A stretch of DNA of 64,000 nucleotides from an uncultured Olsenella sp. GTDB taxonomy: Bacteria > Actinomycetota > Coriobacteriia > Coriobacteriales > Atopobiaceae. This document shows positions 30,137 to 38,713 of this stretch, piece after piece. The translations under genes were made by a program, and so were the position numbers. How positions within the stretch are numbered: position 1 is the stretch's first letter; each line of letters starts with the position of its first letter. The notes under the pieces are model-generated. The model searched no databases. It saw only the letters and a program-made list of their open reading frames with translations, and was not told the origin of the DNA. Where the stretch lies: NCBI GenBank assembly GCA_900548775.1, contig URLM01000003.1, positions 42,286 through 106,285 on the forward strand, read 5' to 3'.

Positions 30137-32699
30137 GGGTCTCCTCCAGTCTGTCCGCAAGGCGGGCGATACCCCCGCCATCCCTTGCGAGGGCTACCGA
30201 TCGGTTGAAAAGGGCGTCGAAGAGGACGCACGAGAGCGCGCCCGTGACAACGACCAAGACACACATACTAAGCGTGAGAGGGGCAACCTTGAAGAACCCG
30301 CCAAAGACCGTACACCCGACGGCAACAATCGCAGCGACCGTCACGAGAAGCGCGGTGCGCAGAGGAGTCAGGGGCTGCGAGATACGCCAGATCAACCGTA
30401 TGCCAACGATCGCGACGAGGAGCATGCAGACGGTCGACGTCTCGGCGAAGGTCATGGGCATGAGACGCTCTCCTGCAAGAGCAGCGACAAGGGCAACGGT
30501 GATGCCGGCGGAGGCGGGAAGCGACCTCGCCAGCACGTGGCCGAGAAACCCGCCGCTCACGCGATCGTGGTTGGGCTCGAGTGCAAGAACGAAGGAGGGC
30601 AGGCCGATGATGGCGGACGAGATGAGCGACATCTGTATGGGAATGAACGGATAGGGCGGGAAGAGGATGCAGACGAGCGCGAGCAGCGCGGTATAGACGG
30701 TCTTCACGAGGAAGAGCGAGGCCGAGCGCTGCAGGTTGTTGATCGAGCGGCGTCCCTCGGCCACGACCTCGGGCATGTGGGAGAAGTCATTGTCGGCAAG
30801 GACAATCTCCGAGACGTTGCGGGCGGCGGCAGAGCCCGAGGCAACCGAGATCGAGCAGTCCGCCTCCCGCAGCGCGAGCACGTCGTTCACGCCATCGCCC
30901 GTCATCGCCACGACGTGTCCCTGGGCCCGCAGCGCTCGAACGAGCGAGCGCTTCTGCTCCGGGGTCACCCTGCCAAAGACGTGGTAGCGCTTCGCCGCCG
31001 CCTCAAGCTCCTCCTCCGTCGCAAGGGTCGAGGTGTCGATTGACTCGCCCGCGTGCGGCACACCAGCGCGGTCTGCTATGGCAGAGACCGTCGCCGGATC
31101 GTCTCCAGAGATGACACGCAGGTCGACGCCCTGATCGATGAAGTAGCGGATGGTCTGGGGGGCAGTGGCGCGGACCTCGTCGCGAATGCCCACGACGCCA
31201 ATGAGCGATGCCGTACCGAGGGGGGCACCCTTCTCGTCGAAGCCATCGACCTCGCAGACCGCGAGCACTCGCTCGCAGGCGTCGAAGGCAGAGGAAATCG
31301 AGGTGACGGTGGCGACGCCCTTCTCGTCCAAGACGAAGCGAGCCGCCCCCAGCACGAAGGCGCGCCCCTCGGCTGTCACGCACCCAGAGCACTTGCGCCG
31401 CGAGTCGAAGGGGATCGCGCGAGTCGAAGCCGCGCCTCTCTCGACACCCATCGCATCCGCATGTGCTAGCAGGGCCTGGGCCGTGTCGTTGGCATCCCCC
31501 TCCGAGGCGCGAACGACCGCGGCGAGCGCCACCTCGACCTCCTGCGCGGAATGGCCGAGAGACGGCTCAACGTGCGACACCTCCATGCGACCCGTCGTGA
31601 TGGTCCCCGTCTTGTCGAGGCAGAGGGTGTCGACGCGGGCGAGCGTCTCGACGCAATAGGTCTGCTGCACGAGGACCTTCCGCGAGGCCAGGCGCGTCGT
31701 GGCGATTGCCAAGATGCTCGAGGTGAGAAGCACCAGGCCCTGGGGGATCATCCCCACCACGGCGGCGACCGCCGAGAGAATGGCGTCGTTCATGGTCGAG
31801 CCGTCCATGAAGACGGTTCTCAGGAACAGGCCAATACCCAGAGGAAAGAGCGCGTAGGTGCCCAGTCGGATGATGGCGTTGAGGGAGTCGAGGATCTGCG
31901 AGTGCACGGGCTTGACGTACTTTGCCTCGGCGTTGATGCGGGCGGCGTAGCCCTCCTGCCCCACCTTGGTCACCCGGGCGAGAAGGTCGCCGGATTCGAC
32001 GAAGCTGCCGCTCAGGAGCTGGTCGCCAGGTCCTTTGGGAACCGGACGGCTCTCGCCCGTGAGCAGGGACTCGTCCATGTGGACCTGTCCCTTGAGAACC
32101 ACGGAGTCTGCCGGGACCTGCTCGCCGTGCGCCAGGAGGATGCAGTCGTCCAGCACGAGCTCCGAGGGGAGAATCTCCGAGACCCGTCCGTCCCTCAGGA
32201 CCCGTATGCGCTTCTCGGTGAGGATGGAGAGCTTGTCGACCATGCGCTTGGCACGGATCTCCTGGAAGACGCCGATGACCAGGTTGCAGAGGACAACGCC
32301 CATGAACAGGAGGTTTCTCCACTGCCCGGTGATGGCGACAAGCACGGCCATGGCCACGTTCACGGCATTGAAGAGCGTGAAGGAGTGCTCCGCGAGAATC
32401 TGCCCGACGGACTTTGTCTTGACGTCGGTGTTGGCGTTGGTCTTGCCGGCGGCAATGCGCTCCTCGACCTCCGCGGAGGAGAGGCCCACGGTGTCTGACT
32501 CAAACGGCGTGCAGGTTGCGCGCGTGGTTTGGCGCTTGTCGGTCATGGTCTCCCCTCGCTCGCGCTGCCTTATGAGTAGCGGCTACCAAGCGTCCATTGT
32601 ATGCGAGCGGCGGCCGGACTTCCGCCTTGCACGAGCCGTTGTGGGCAATGCGTGATGGACGCAATCTCTCGCGACGGTAGCCAAGACGAGAAGATTGCC

Positions 32700-32705
32700 T
32701 ATAAT
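32700..32705 (+). promoter_or_regulatory. -10 element of tRNA-Arg
   Basis: A perfect TATAAT lies 11 bases before the mature tRNA 5' end, the right distance for a transcript start a few bases upstream of the tRNA. The -35 region 17 bases further up is weak (GTAGCC). Confidence 0.55.
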
Positions 32706-32716
32706 CAAAGACCGCT

Positions 32717-32793
32717 GGCCCCGTAGCTCAGTGGATTAGAGCGTTCGCCTCCGGAGCGAAAGGTCGTGGGTTCGAACCCCACCGGGGTCACCA
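32717..32793 (+). tRNA. tRNA-Arg, anticodon CCG
   Basis: The 77-base cloverleaf folds cleanly. The acceptor stem is GGCCCCG/CGGGGTC with one G-U pair, the D-loop region is GCTCAGTGGATTAGAGC, and the anticodon stem TTCGC/GCGAA holds loop CTCCGGA (anticodon CCG, reading CGG). The T-arm is GTGGGTTCGAACCCCAC, and CCA is encoded. It stands alone with its own TATAAT and a strong terminator 11 bases downstream. Confidence 0.97.
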
Positions 32794-32803
32794 GGTACAT
32801 GCT

Positions 32804-32833
32804 GCCCAGGGCAAGAGGTGCCCTGGGCTTTTT
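32804..32833 (+). terminator. Rho-independent terminator of tRNA-Arg
   Basis: A perfect 9-bp stem (GCCCAGGGC/GCCCTGGGC) with a 7-base loop is followed directly by TTTTT. This is the cleanest intrinsic terminator in the window. Confidence 0.92.
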
Positions 32834-32867
32834 GTTACAACGAATCCCGGCACCCAAGCGCATAGTT

Positions 32868-32936
32868 TATCGCCATTTCTTAAACAGAGGCGACGTTTGC
32901 CCAGGTAAGCCACTTCAGTTTTAAGAAATGGCGATA
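32868..32936. repeat. 17-bp perfect inverted repeat upstream of the TetR gene
   Basis: TATCGCCATTTCTTAAA (32868-32884) recurs inverted at 32920-32936, separated by 35 bases. The arms are AT-richer than the surroundings. They lie 120-190 bases before the TetR gene, between the tRNA terminator and that gene. It could be a paired operator, a small cruciform or a remnant of a miniature element; no open reading frame of note lies inside. Confidence 0.7.
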
Positions 32937-33055
32937 TTCTTCGTTGCCGCAGGCACACAAGCAAAGAGTCACGGGCGCGCTGCGACCAACGGGAACGGGG
33001 CGAGCAGAGATACCATGGGGTTCTTGAGCAACTCGAAAGGCAGGCGATCAGACCC

Positions 33056-33607
33056 ATGAAACGAATGACCACGAAAGAAATACTTGTTGCGTCATTCAAG
33101 GAGCTGGCCCAGGACAAGCCCATCAACAAGATCACCGTCCAGGACATCGTGGGCAATTGCGGGTACTCGCCAGCCACGTTCTACCGAAACTTTAGCGACA
33201 AGTTCGACCTCATCGCCTGGGACTACACCACGAGTTGCCGGGAAATCATGAACCGATCGGCCGCCGAGGGGCGCTCCTGGCAGGAGACTGTCGCAGATGC
33301 CTGCAGGCATTTCCAGGCCAACCAGGACTATATGTGCAACCTCCTCAGGAACACCAGCGGTCGCGACTCGTTCGTGAGGTACGAGTCTGCCATCGACGCA
33401 GAGCTCATATCGCAGTCCATTCTCCGCAGGACAGAAGAGACAGACCTCGACGAGAACCTACGGCATATGGTGACCATCTATAGCTATGGCACCGCTCAGT
33501 ACCTTTGTGAGTGGCTCCTTTCCGACTGTCCGCTCCCTGCGGCGCAGCTGGCCAAGCTCTTCGTTGACGCCCTGCCTGGGCAATTGGCTGCCATCCTCTG
33601 CAAATAG
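33056..33607 (+). CDS. TetR/AcrR-family transcriptional regulator
   Basis: A 183-aa regulator. The N-terminal HTH matches TetR (ILVASFKELAQDKPINKITVQDIVGNCGYSPATFYRNFSDK shortened here to its core ITVQDIVGNCGYSPATFY). The C-terminal domain is like the TetR_C/DhaS type, with IYSYGTAQYLCEWL near the end. The start is ATG 33056 or ATG 33065; neither has a strong ribosome binding site. It lies upstream of, and in line with, the ferritin-like/flavodoxin/ABC genes and may control them. The effector is unknown. Confidence 0.85.
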   Translation: MKRMTTKEILVASFKELAQDKPINKITVQDIVGNCGYSPATFYRNFSDKFDLIAWDYTTSCREIMNRSAAEGRSWQETVADACRHFQANQDYMCNLLRNTSGRDSFVRYESAIDAELISQSILRRTEETDLDENLRHMVTIYSYGTAQYLCEWLLSDCPLPAAQLAKLFVDALPGQLAAILCK

Positions 33608-33735
33608 GCATCTCGGCTGCACGGGACGCGGCTCCCGGCGTGAGACATTCACGTCCGTTTCTCTCGTTTCTAGACGAACCGAGCCGTTTGCATGTTGAGC
33701 TGCAGTGAGGTGGGGCTCATACTCTTCTCGTAATT

Positions 33736-33749
33736 AATTGCACGCAATT
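33736..33749. promoter_or_regulatory. AT-rich palindrome before the ferritin-like gene
   Basis: AATTGC-AC-GCAATT (33736-33749) is embedded in a longer AT-rich stretch (33731-33755), about 30 bases before the ferritin-like start. Palindromes of this size suit a TetR dimer, and a TetR gene lies immediately upstream. A sequence resembling a -10 (TTTAGT) overlaps it. The link to this regulator is inference. Confidence 0.4.
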
Positions 33750-33779
33750 TAGTTACGCTCAACAGCGAGGAGCAGAGCA

Positions 33780-34235
33780 ATGGAGAACAGGGAAATCGTC
33801 GCAAAGGGGCTCCAGGCAATCGTCACCCAGCTCGGTCAGCAGGCAGATGGTCACATGATCCAGTCGAGGGTGTTTGCGGCGGCCGGCTTCTCGAAGCTCG
33901 CCGACAAGTACGCGGAGCACGCCACGGAGGAGCGCGGCTACGTCTCCCAGTGCGTCGACCGCATGATTGACCTGGGCATCGAGGTCAAGCTCGAGGCAAA
34001 GCCAGAGGGCCCCGTGTGCACCGACCCGGTCGAGTGGGTCAAGTACGACCTCCAGGTCTCCAAGGACGGCCTTGCCGGATTGGGCTCCATCGTCGAGGCC
34101 GCCCGCACCGACTATGCCACCTACGACCTCCTCAAGAACTACTTCGAGGACGAGGAGGACCTCTACTGGGGCGAGCAGCAGCTCGACCTCATTGAGAAGA
34201 TCGACGTCCAGAACTGGCTCGTCCAGCAGGTCTAG
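33780..34235 (+). CDS. Ferritin-like (bacterioferritin/Dps-like) protein
   Basis: A 151-aa helical protein that resembles bacterioferritin-type four-helix bundles. The segment ADKYAEHATEERGYVSQCVDRMIDLG has the E-H-x-x-E-E spacing of a di-iron ferritin helix, and the last helix has DEEDLYWGEQQLDLIEKI. Such proteins store iron or detoxify peroxide. GAGGAGCAGAGCA precedes the ATG. The flavodoxin-like gene starts 12 bases after its stop, suggesting shared expression and a redox or iron theme. Confidence 0.72.
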   Translation: MENREIVAKGLQAIVTQLGQQADGHMIQSRVFAAAGFSKLADKYAEHATEERGYVSQCVDRMIDLGIEVKLEAKPEGPVCTDPVEWVKYDLQVSKDGLAGLGSIVEAARTDYATYDLLKNYFEDEEDLYWGEQQLDLIEKIDVQNWLVQQV

Positions 34236-34246
34236 GAGGCGTTCCC

Positions 34247-34639
34247 ATGAGCACCGCAGTTAGGTACTACTCTCGATCCGGAAACACGAAGGCAGTTGCG
34301 GAGGCAATCGCGAAGGCCGCCGGCGTGAGGGCAGTCTCCGTCGACTCCGCAGAGGCGAGCATCGACACACCCGTCGACGTCCTCTTTGTGGGCGGCGCCC
34401 TCTACGCGTATGGCATTGACTCGCACCTGAGGGCGTACCTGGACTCCCTTGACGTAAGCCGCGTGGGAAAGGCCGTGGTCTTCTCGACCTCCTGGGTCTC
34501 GAAGCATGCGATCGAGCTCGTGCGGGAGGTCCTGGCCGAGAAGGGCGTCAGCGTAGCCAAAGAGACGCTCTACTTCCGCGGGAAGCCGAACGACTCCCAG
34601 CTAGAAGAGGCGGAAACGTTCGCGCGCAAGTTCCTATAG
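34247..34639 (+). CDS. Flavodoxin-like protein
   Basis: A 130-aa protein with the FMN phosphate-binding loop YYSRSGNTKAVAEAIA at the N-terminus and the following flavodoxin-fold segments VDVLFVGGALYAYG and KAVVFSTSW. The size fits short-chain flavodoxins. It is likely an electron carrier. It follows the ferritin-like gene by 12 bases. A hairpin without U-tract lies 25-60 bases after the stop. Confidence 0.8.
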   Translation: MSTAVRYYSRSGNTKAVAEAIAKAAGVRAVSVDSAEASIDTPVDVLFVGGALYAYGIDSHLRAYLDSLDVSRVGKAVVFSTSWVSKHAIELVREVLAEKGVSVAKETLYFRGKPNDSQLEEAETFARKFL

Positions 34640-34664
34640 GAAGATTTTCGAGGGAAGGCGCAGC

Positions 34665-34699
34665 CAAGGGGCCCTGGACCGCGCAAGCGTTCCGGGCCC
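34665..34699 (+). terminator. Hairpin after the flavodoxin-like gene
   Basis: AGGGGCCC (34665-34672) pairs with GGGCCCCT (34692-34699) across a 19-base spacer. No U-run follows, so it may terminate weakly, protect the mRNA 3' end or separate expression of the next ABC pair. Confidence 0.4.
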
Positions 34700-34744
34700 C
34701 TCGTCATGCCAGATCGCAGTGAACGAAAACAGCAAGGAGAAGCC

Positions 34745-35827
34745 ATGAGATTGGCATTGAAAGAGCTTCTACACAGCAGGAAGAAGTATTTGCTCGTCGA
34801 GATAATCGTCGTGCTCATGATGTTCATGGTCCTGCTCCTGTCGGGGCTGGTCCAAGGACTTGGGAGGGCGGTCTCTTCGGGCGTCGAGACCATGGACGCC
34901 GACACCTTTGTCATGAGCGATGACTCGGAGAAGCTCCTCACGGTCTCGAGCCTGACCGATGACGAGTACTCCCAGGTCAAGTCCGAGTACGGCAATAGGG
35001 CAACGACCATCGACATCCAGCGTATGTACCTCGAGAAGGACGGCAGCACCGAGAAGGTCGACGTCACGTACTTTGCCATCGATCCCGAGAAGTTCCTCAA
35101 CCCCGACGTCTACGAGGGCGAGCGGCTCTCCACAGGGGAGAACGAGGTCGTTCTCGACGACTCGTTCGAAAGCGACGGCATCTCCGTTGGCGATACCGTG
35201 AAGGACGCTTCCTCCGGCATCGAGCTCAAGGTCGTCGGCTTCACCAAGGACAAGATGTACGGTCACGTGGCCGTCGCATATGTCTCCACCGACACCTACC
35301 GGGCCATGATGCTCGAGGTCAACCCAATGTACAAGGACACAGTTCACGCCGTTGCCGTCCAGGGCGCAGCCGGTGCGCAAATCGACGGCACCGCCGCCTA
35401 CACCAAGGCAGAGGTCGTGCAGGCCATACCCGGCTACCAGGCGGAGCAGATGACCATCACCATGGTCGAGTGGCTTCTCGTCGTGATTACCGCAGTCATC
35501 ATCGGAATCTTCTTCTTTGTCATCAACCTCCAGAAGGAGAAGGAGTTTGGGGTGATGAAGGCGATAGGCACCAGCACGGCAAGGCTCACGCGATTCATCA
35601 TCTGCCAGGTGTTTCTCATCGCTGCGAGCGGAGCGGTGGTCGCCTGCGCGCTCGTTGCGCTCATGAGCAGCTTCCTTCCGGCTTCCATGCCCTTCTACCT
35701 GGTTTGGGGAGACGTCGCCACCGTCCTCGTTGCGTTCGTGCTCATCTCCATCCTGAGCAGTCTCGCATCCATCGCGCGCGTGGTTCGCATCGACCCGGCC
35801 AAGATCATCGGAGGCGATTTCCAGTGA
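34745..35827 (+). CDS. FtsX/DevC-like ABC transporter permease
   Basis: A 360-aa permease with the FtsX/MacB layout: one N-terminal helix, a large extracytoplasmic domain (about residues 40-235) and three C-terminal helices. The C-terminal segment EKEFGVMKAIGTSTARLTRFI is typical. AAGGAG lies 5 bases before ATG 34745. The downstream ATPase gene overlaps its stop (GTGA at 35824-35827), so the pair should form one transporter, perhaps for export or for envelope mechanics. Its ATPase gene has a stop codon at codon 13. Confidence 0.87.
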   Translation: MRLALKELLHSRKKYLLVEIIVVLMMFMVLLLSGLVQGLGRAVSSGVETMDADTFVMSDDSEKLLTVSSLTDDEYSQVKSEYGNRATTIDIQRMYLEKDGSTEKVDVTYFAIDPEKFLNPDVYEGERLSTGENEVVLDDSFESDGISVGDTVKDASSGIELKVVGFTKDKMYGHVAVAYVSTDTYRAMMLEVNPMYKDTVHAVAVQGAAGAQIDGTAAYTKAEVVQAIPGYQAEQMTITMVEWLLVVITAVIIGIFFFVINLQKEKEFGVMKAIGTSTARLTRFIICQVFLIAASGAVVACALVALMSSFLPASMPFYLVWGDVATVLVAFVLISILSSLASIARVVRIDPAKIIGGDFQ

Positions 35828-35916
35828 ACAATTCCGTACTGTGCTTGCACGACATCGTATAGTCCTACCAAGACGGCAGCGAGACCAGGACCGTCCTCAA
35901 CAACGTCAACCTCGAG
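35824..35916 (+). other. 5' part of the ABC ATPase gene, cut by an in-frame amber codon
   Basis: A GTG at 35824, overlapping the permease stop, opens an ABC-ATPase N-terminus (NNSVLCLHDIV), then meets TAG at 35860-35862, then continues in the same frame (SYQDGSETRTVLNNVNLEVGAGE) into the ATPase body. Family members have a Lys-x-Tyr type A-loop here, so TAG probably replaced AAG by a single A-to-T change. The result is a truncation, a suppressed codon or a sequencing error. Confidence 0.75.
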
Positions 35917-36486
35917 GTGGGCGCCGGCGAGTTCGTGGCCGTCGTGGGACCCTCAGGATGCGGCAAGAGCACGCTTCTCAACATCGCCGGCGTAATGCTC
36001 TCGCCCGACAGCGGGAGCTTGAGCATCTGCGGAGAGGGCGTCTCGAAGCTACCGAGGCGCGCCTGGACAGCGCTACGCAAGGAGAAAATCGGCTTCATCT
36101 TCCAGAGCCACCAGCTGCTCCCCTACCTCAAGGCGGGTGAGCAGCTCATGAGCCTGCTAGGCACCTCCGAGGAGGTCGCGCGGGAGCTCTTCAAGGAACT
36201 CGACATCGAGGGGACCTTCGACCAGTACCCCGCCCACCTCTCCGGTGGCGAGCGCCAGCGCGTGGCAATCGCGCGCGCGTTCGCGACCGACGCCAAACTC
36301 ATCCTCGCGGACGAGCCCATGGCGTCGCTTGACTCGCGACGCGGCAGGCGAGCCGTGGAGATGATTCAGATGGAGGTGCACCGTCGCGGCAAGGCCGCCG
36401 TCATGGTGACGCATGACGAGCGCGTGCTCGACCTCGTGGACAAGGTCTACAAGATGGAGGACGGGACCCTACGGGAGCAGCGCTAG
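35917..36486 (+). CDS. ABC transporter ATP-binding protein (LolD/MacB-like), N-terminally truncated frame
   Basis: The uninterrupted part encodes 189 aa with Walker A GPSGCGKST, Q-loop FQSHQLLPYL, signature LSGGERQRVAIARAF, Walker B ILADEPMASLD and H-loop TH. These are all the catalytic elements of an FtsE/LolD-type ATPase. If translation begins at GTG 35917, the A-loop aromatic residue (Tyr in SYQDG) and the first beta strand are lost. The native start is almost surely GTG 35824, with an amber codon at codon 13. It pairs with the upstream FtsX-like permease. Confidence 0.75.
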   Translation: MGAGEFVAVVGPSGCGKSTLLNIAGVMLSPDSGSLSICGEGVSKLPRRAWTALRKEKIGFIFQSHQLLPYLKAGEQLMSLLGTSEEVARELFKELDIEGTFDQYPAHLSGGERQRVAIARAFATDAKLILADEPMASLDSRRGRRAVEMIQMEVHRRGKAAVMVTHDERVLDLVDKVYKMEDGTLREQR

Positions 36487-36542
36487 GCGCCGCCAGCAGG
36501 CAAGCGCAATCGTATAGGGTGCCACCTCGCGAGGGGACGACC

Positions 36543-36583
36543 GCGGTGGTCTCGTCTAAGCCATTGGCGCACGAGACCACCGC
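36543..36583 (+). terminator. Hairpin terminator after the ABC pair
   Basis: A 13-bp perfect stem (GCGGTGGTCTCGT at 36543-36555, its complement at 36571-36583) with a 15-base loop is followed by AGTTCTCTCT. It lies 56 bases after the ATPase stop. The T-rich tail is imperfect. The remaining 200 bases up to aroF hold a possible dyad/promoter (36687-36717) and no gene that I can support. Confidence 0.6.
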
Positions 36584-36686
36584 AGTTCTCTCTGAGTCTC
36601 GAGTGCATAGTTGTGTGCGCGATTATATGAGAAGGACCGCGCGCTCGGCCCATGAGCCCAGGCAGCTCGCGGCCATTAGTTCACCT

Positions 36687-36717
36687 TTGTTAATGCCGTA
36701 GGCACCAACACTAACAA
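36687..36717 (+). promoter_or_regulatory. Candidate operator/promoter of the aromatic amino acid cluster
   Basis: TTGTTA (36687) could be a -35, with ACTAAC 17 bases later as a weak -10. The same stretch has an imperfect dyad GTTAATGCC-gta-GGCACCAAC (36689-36709) and an outer TTGTTA/TAACAA pair. It lies about 85-110 bases before the DAHP synthase start, a sensible place for an aromatic-responsive operator. No regulator gene is adjacent. Confidence 0.3.
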
Positions 36718-36799
36718 CATACAGCCCCGTGGTAGCATTCAAACCCATATGCGACAACGCGGCCGCGGCCCCGCCGCAGCTCGGGAAAGGTATGCCACC

Positions 36800-37828
36800 A
36801 TGATTGCAGTAGTCAAGGAAACAGCGACGCCAGACCAGCTCGACCACTTCGTCAAGTGGATCGAGGGGCGCGGCTTCAAGACCAACGTCTCACAGGGCGA
36901 CAACGAGACCATCGTCGGCATCATCGGCGACACCACCCAGATCGACCCGTTCCTCCTCGAGTCAATGGACATCATCGAGCGCGTCCAGCGCGTCTCGGAG
37001 CCCTTCAAGAAGGCCAACCGAAAGTTTCACCCCGAGGACACGGTCATCGACTGCGGCCACGGGGTGAAGGTCGGCGGCGGGAACTTCCAGGTCATCGCCG
37101 GGCCGTGCTCGGTGGAGGGGAAGAACCTCTTCGACATCGCCCGCGCCGTCAAGGCATCGGGCGCGACCATGCTCCGCGGCGGAGCCTACAAGCCCCGCAC
37201 CAGCCCCTACTCGTACCAGGGCATGGGCGAGAAGGGCCTCGACCTCCTCGTCGACGCCGCGGGCGAGCTCGACATGCCCATCGTGACCGAGGTCATGGAC
37301 CCACGCGACGTCCAGCTCTTCCTCGACAAAGGCATCGACGTCATGCAGATCGGCGCGCGCAACGCCCAGAGCTTCCCGCTGCTTCGCGAGGTGGGCAAGA
37401 CCCAGGTGCCCGTCCTCCTCAAGCGCGGCCTCTCCGAGACCATCGACGAGCTGCTCATGGGAGCCGAGTACATCATGAGCGAGGGTAACCCCAACGTGAT
37501 GCTCTGTGAGCGCGGCATCCGAACCTTTGAGACGCGGACGAGAAACACCTTCGACGTGAACGCCATTCCGGTGCTTCACCACCTCTCCCACCTGCCCGTC
37601 ATTGGCGACCCAAGCCATGCCACGGGATACACCCGCTACGTTCGCCCCGCGGCGTACGCCGCAACTGCGGCGGGTGCCGACGGCCTCGAGATCGAGGTCC
37701 ACGACAACCCCAGCGAGGCATGGTCCGACGGCGCGCAGGCACTCACCCCGGCACAGTTCGATGACGCCATGCGTCGCATCCGCCTCATCCGCGAGGCCGT
37801 GACGGCACCCGTCGAGGAGGAGAGGTAG
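36800..37828 (+). CDS. aroF: 3-deoxy-7-phosphoheptulonate (DAHP) synthase with N-terminal regulatory domain
   Basis: A 342-aa type I-beta DAHP synthase joining PEP and erythrose-4-phosphate, the first shikimate step. The first ~70 residues form the ferredoxin-like/ACT-like domain seen in the Thermotoga-type enzyme, a site for aromatic feedback. The catalytic barrel follows, with VIAGPCSVEG, LRGGAYKPRTSPYSYQG, QIGARNAQSFPLL and DPSHATG. ATG 36800 is preferred; the frame is open to 36749, but that segment is Arg/Gly-rich intergenic sequence. The stop is followed directly by the tyrA start. Confidence 0.95.
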   Translation: MIAVVKETATPDQLDHFVKWIEGRGFKTNVSQGDNETIVGIIGDTTQIDPFLLESMDIIERVQRVSEPFKKANRKFHPEDTVIDCGHGVKVGGGNFQVIAGPCSVEGKNLFDIARAVKASGATMLRGGAYKPRTSPYSYQGMGEKGLDLLVDAAGELDMPIVTEVMDPRDVQLFLDKGIDVMQIGARNAQSFPLLREVGKTQVPVLLKRGLSETIDELLMGAEYIMSEGNPNVMLCERGIRTFETRTRNTFDVNAIPVLHHLSHLPVIGDPSHATGYTRYVRPAAYAATAAGADGLEIEVHDNPSEAWSDGAQALTPAQFDDAMRRIRLIREAVTAPVEEER

Positions 37829-38713
37829 ATGGCCGAGAAAAGCCAGATCGCCCCCTCCCCAACCTTCGTCCCCGACCGCGTTGGCGTCGTGGGCCTGGGC
37901 CTCATGGGCGGCTCGTTCGCCAAGGCACTGGCCGCAGTCGGGCGCGAGGTTTACGGCTGGAACCGCACCCACTCCGTAACCGAGATGGCCGAGATCGAGA
38001 CCATCGCGGGCGAGCTCACCGACGAGACCATCCCCACCTGCGAGCTCATCATCCTCGCAGGCTACCCCCAGGTGAGCATCGACTGGCTTGGCGAGATGGC
38101 CCAGCTCATCTCGCCAGGCGCCATCGTCATCGACACCGTGGGGGTGAAGCGCGTCATCTGCGAGCGCTGCGGCAAGATCGCAGAGGGCCAGCCCTGGACC
38201 TTCGTGGGCTGCCACCCCATGGCGGGTACGCAGTATTCCGGCTTTGCCCACGCACGCGCGAACATGTTCCACAACGCCCCCATGGTCGTGGTACCGCCGC
38301 AGATGGACGACTTCGAGCGCGTGGCCATCCTCGAGCGCCTGAAGCACCTTCTCGAGCCCTGCGGCTTTGGCTCGTTCACGCTCTCAACCGCCGAGAACCA
38401 CGACCGCATGATCGCCTACACCTCGCAGCTTGCGCACGTGGTCTCAAACGCCTACGTCAAGAGTCCCACGGCTCAGGAGCACAAGGGCTTCTCGGCGGGC
38501 TCCTACAAGGACCTCACACGTGTGGCACGCCTCAACGCACCCATGTGGACCGAGCTCTTCCTGGACAACGCTGACAACCTCTCCCGCGAGGTGGGGGCCA
38601 TCATCGACAGCCTCCAGGCATACAAGGACGCCATCGACGCCCGCGATGCAGAGAAGCTCGAGGCCCTCCTCGCCGAGGGCGACCGGCTTAAGAGAGAGGC
38701 AGAGGCGCGATGA
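37829..38713 (+). CDS. tyrA: Prephenate dehydrogenase
   Basis: A 294-aa enzyme that oxidatively decarboxylates prephenate toward tyrosine. The dinucleotide-binding motif is VGVVGLGLMGGSFAKAL near residue 20, and the catalytic His is in FVGCHPMAGTQYSGF. No ACT domain is present, so regulation may depend on the pathway's first enzyme. The gene begins immediately after the aroF stop and overlaps aroB by four bases (ATGA). Confidence 0.94.
   Translation: MAEKSQIAPSPTFVPDRVGVVGLGLMGGSFAKALAAVGREVYGWNRTHSVTEMAEIETIAGELTDETIPTCELIILAGYPQVSIDWLGEMAQLISPGAIVIDTVGVKRVICERCGKIAEGQPWTFVGCHPMAGTQYSGFAHARANMFHNAPMVVVPPQMDDFERVAILERLKHLLEPCGFGSFTLSTAENHDRMIAYTSQLAHVVSNAYVKSPTAQEHKGFSAGSYKDLTRVARLNAPMWTELFLDNADNLSREVGAIIDSLQAYKDAIDARDAEKLEALLAEGDRLKREAEAR

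Noticed and set aside
36519..36590. Possible T-box riboswitch before the aromatic cluster (AGGGTGCCACC followed by a hairpin)
   Set aside because: The T-box bulge needs UGGN to pair with tRNA NCCA; here it reads UGCC. There is no room for stem I, since the ABC ATPase gene ends at 36486.
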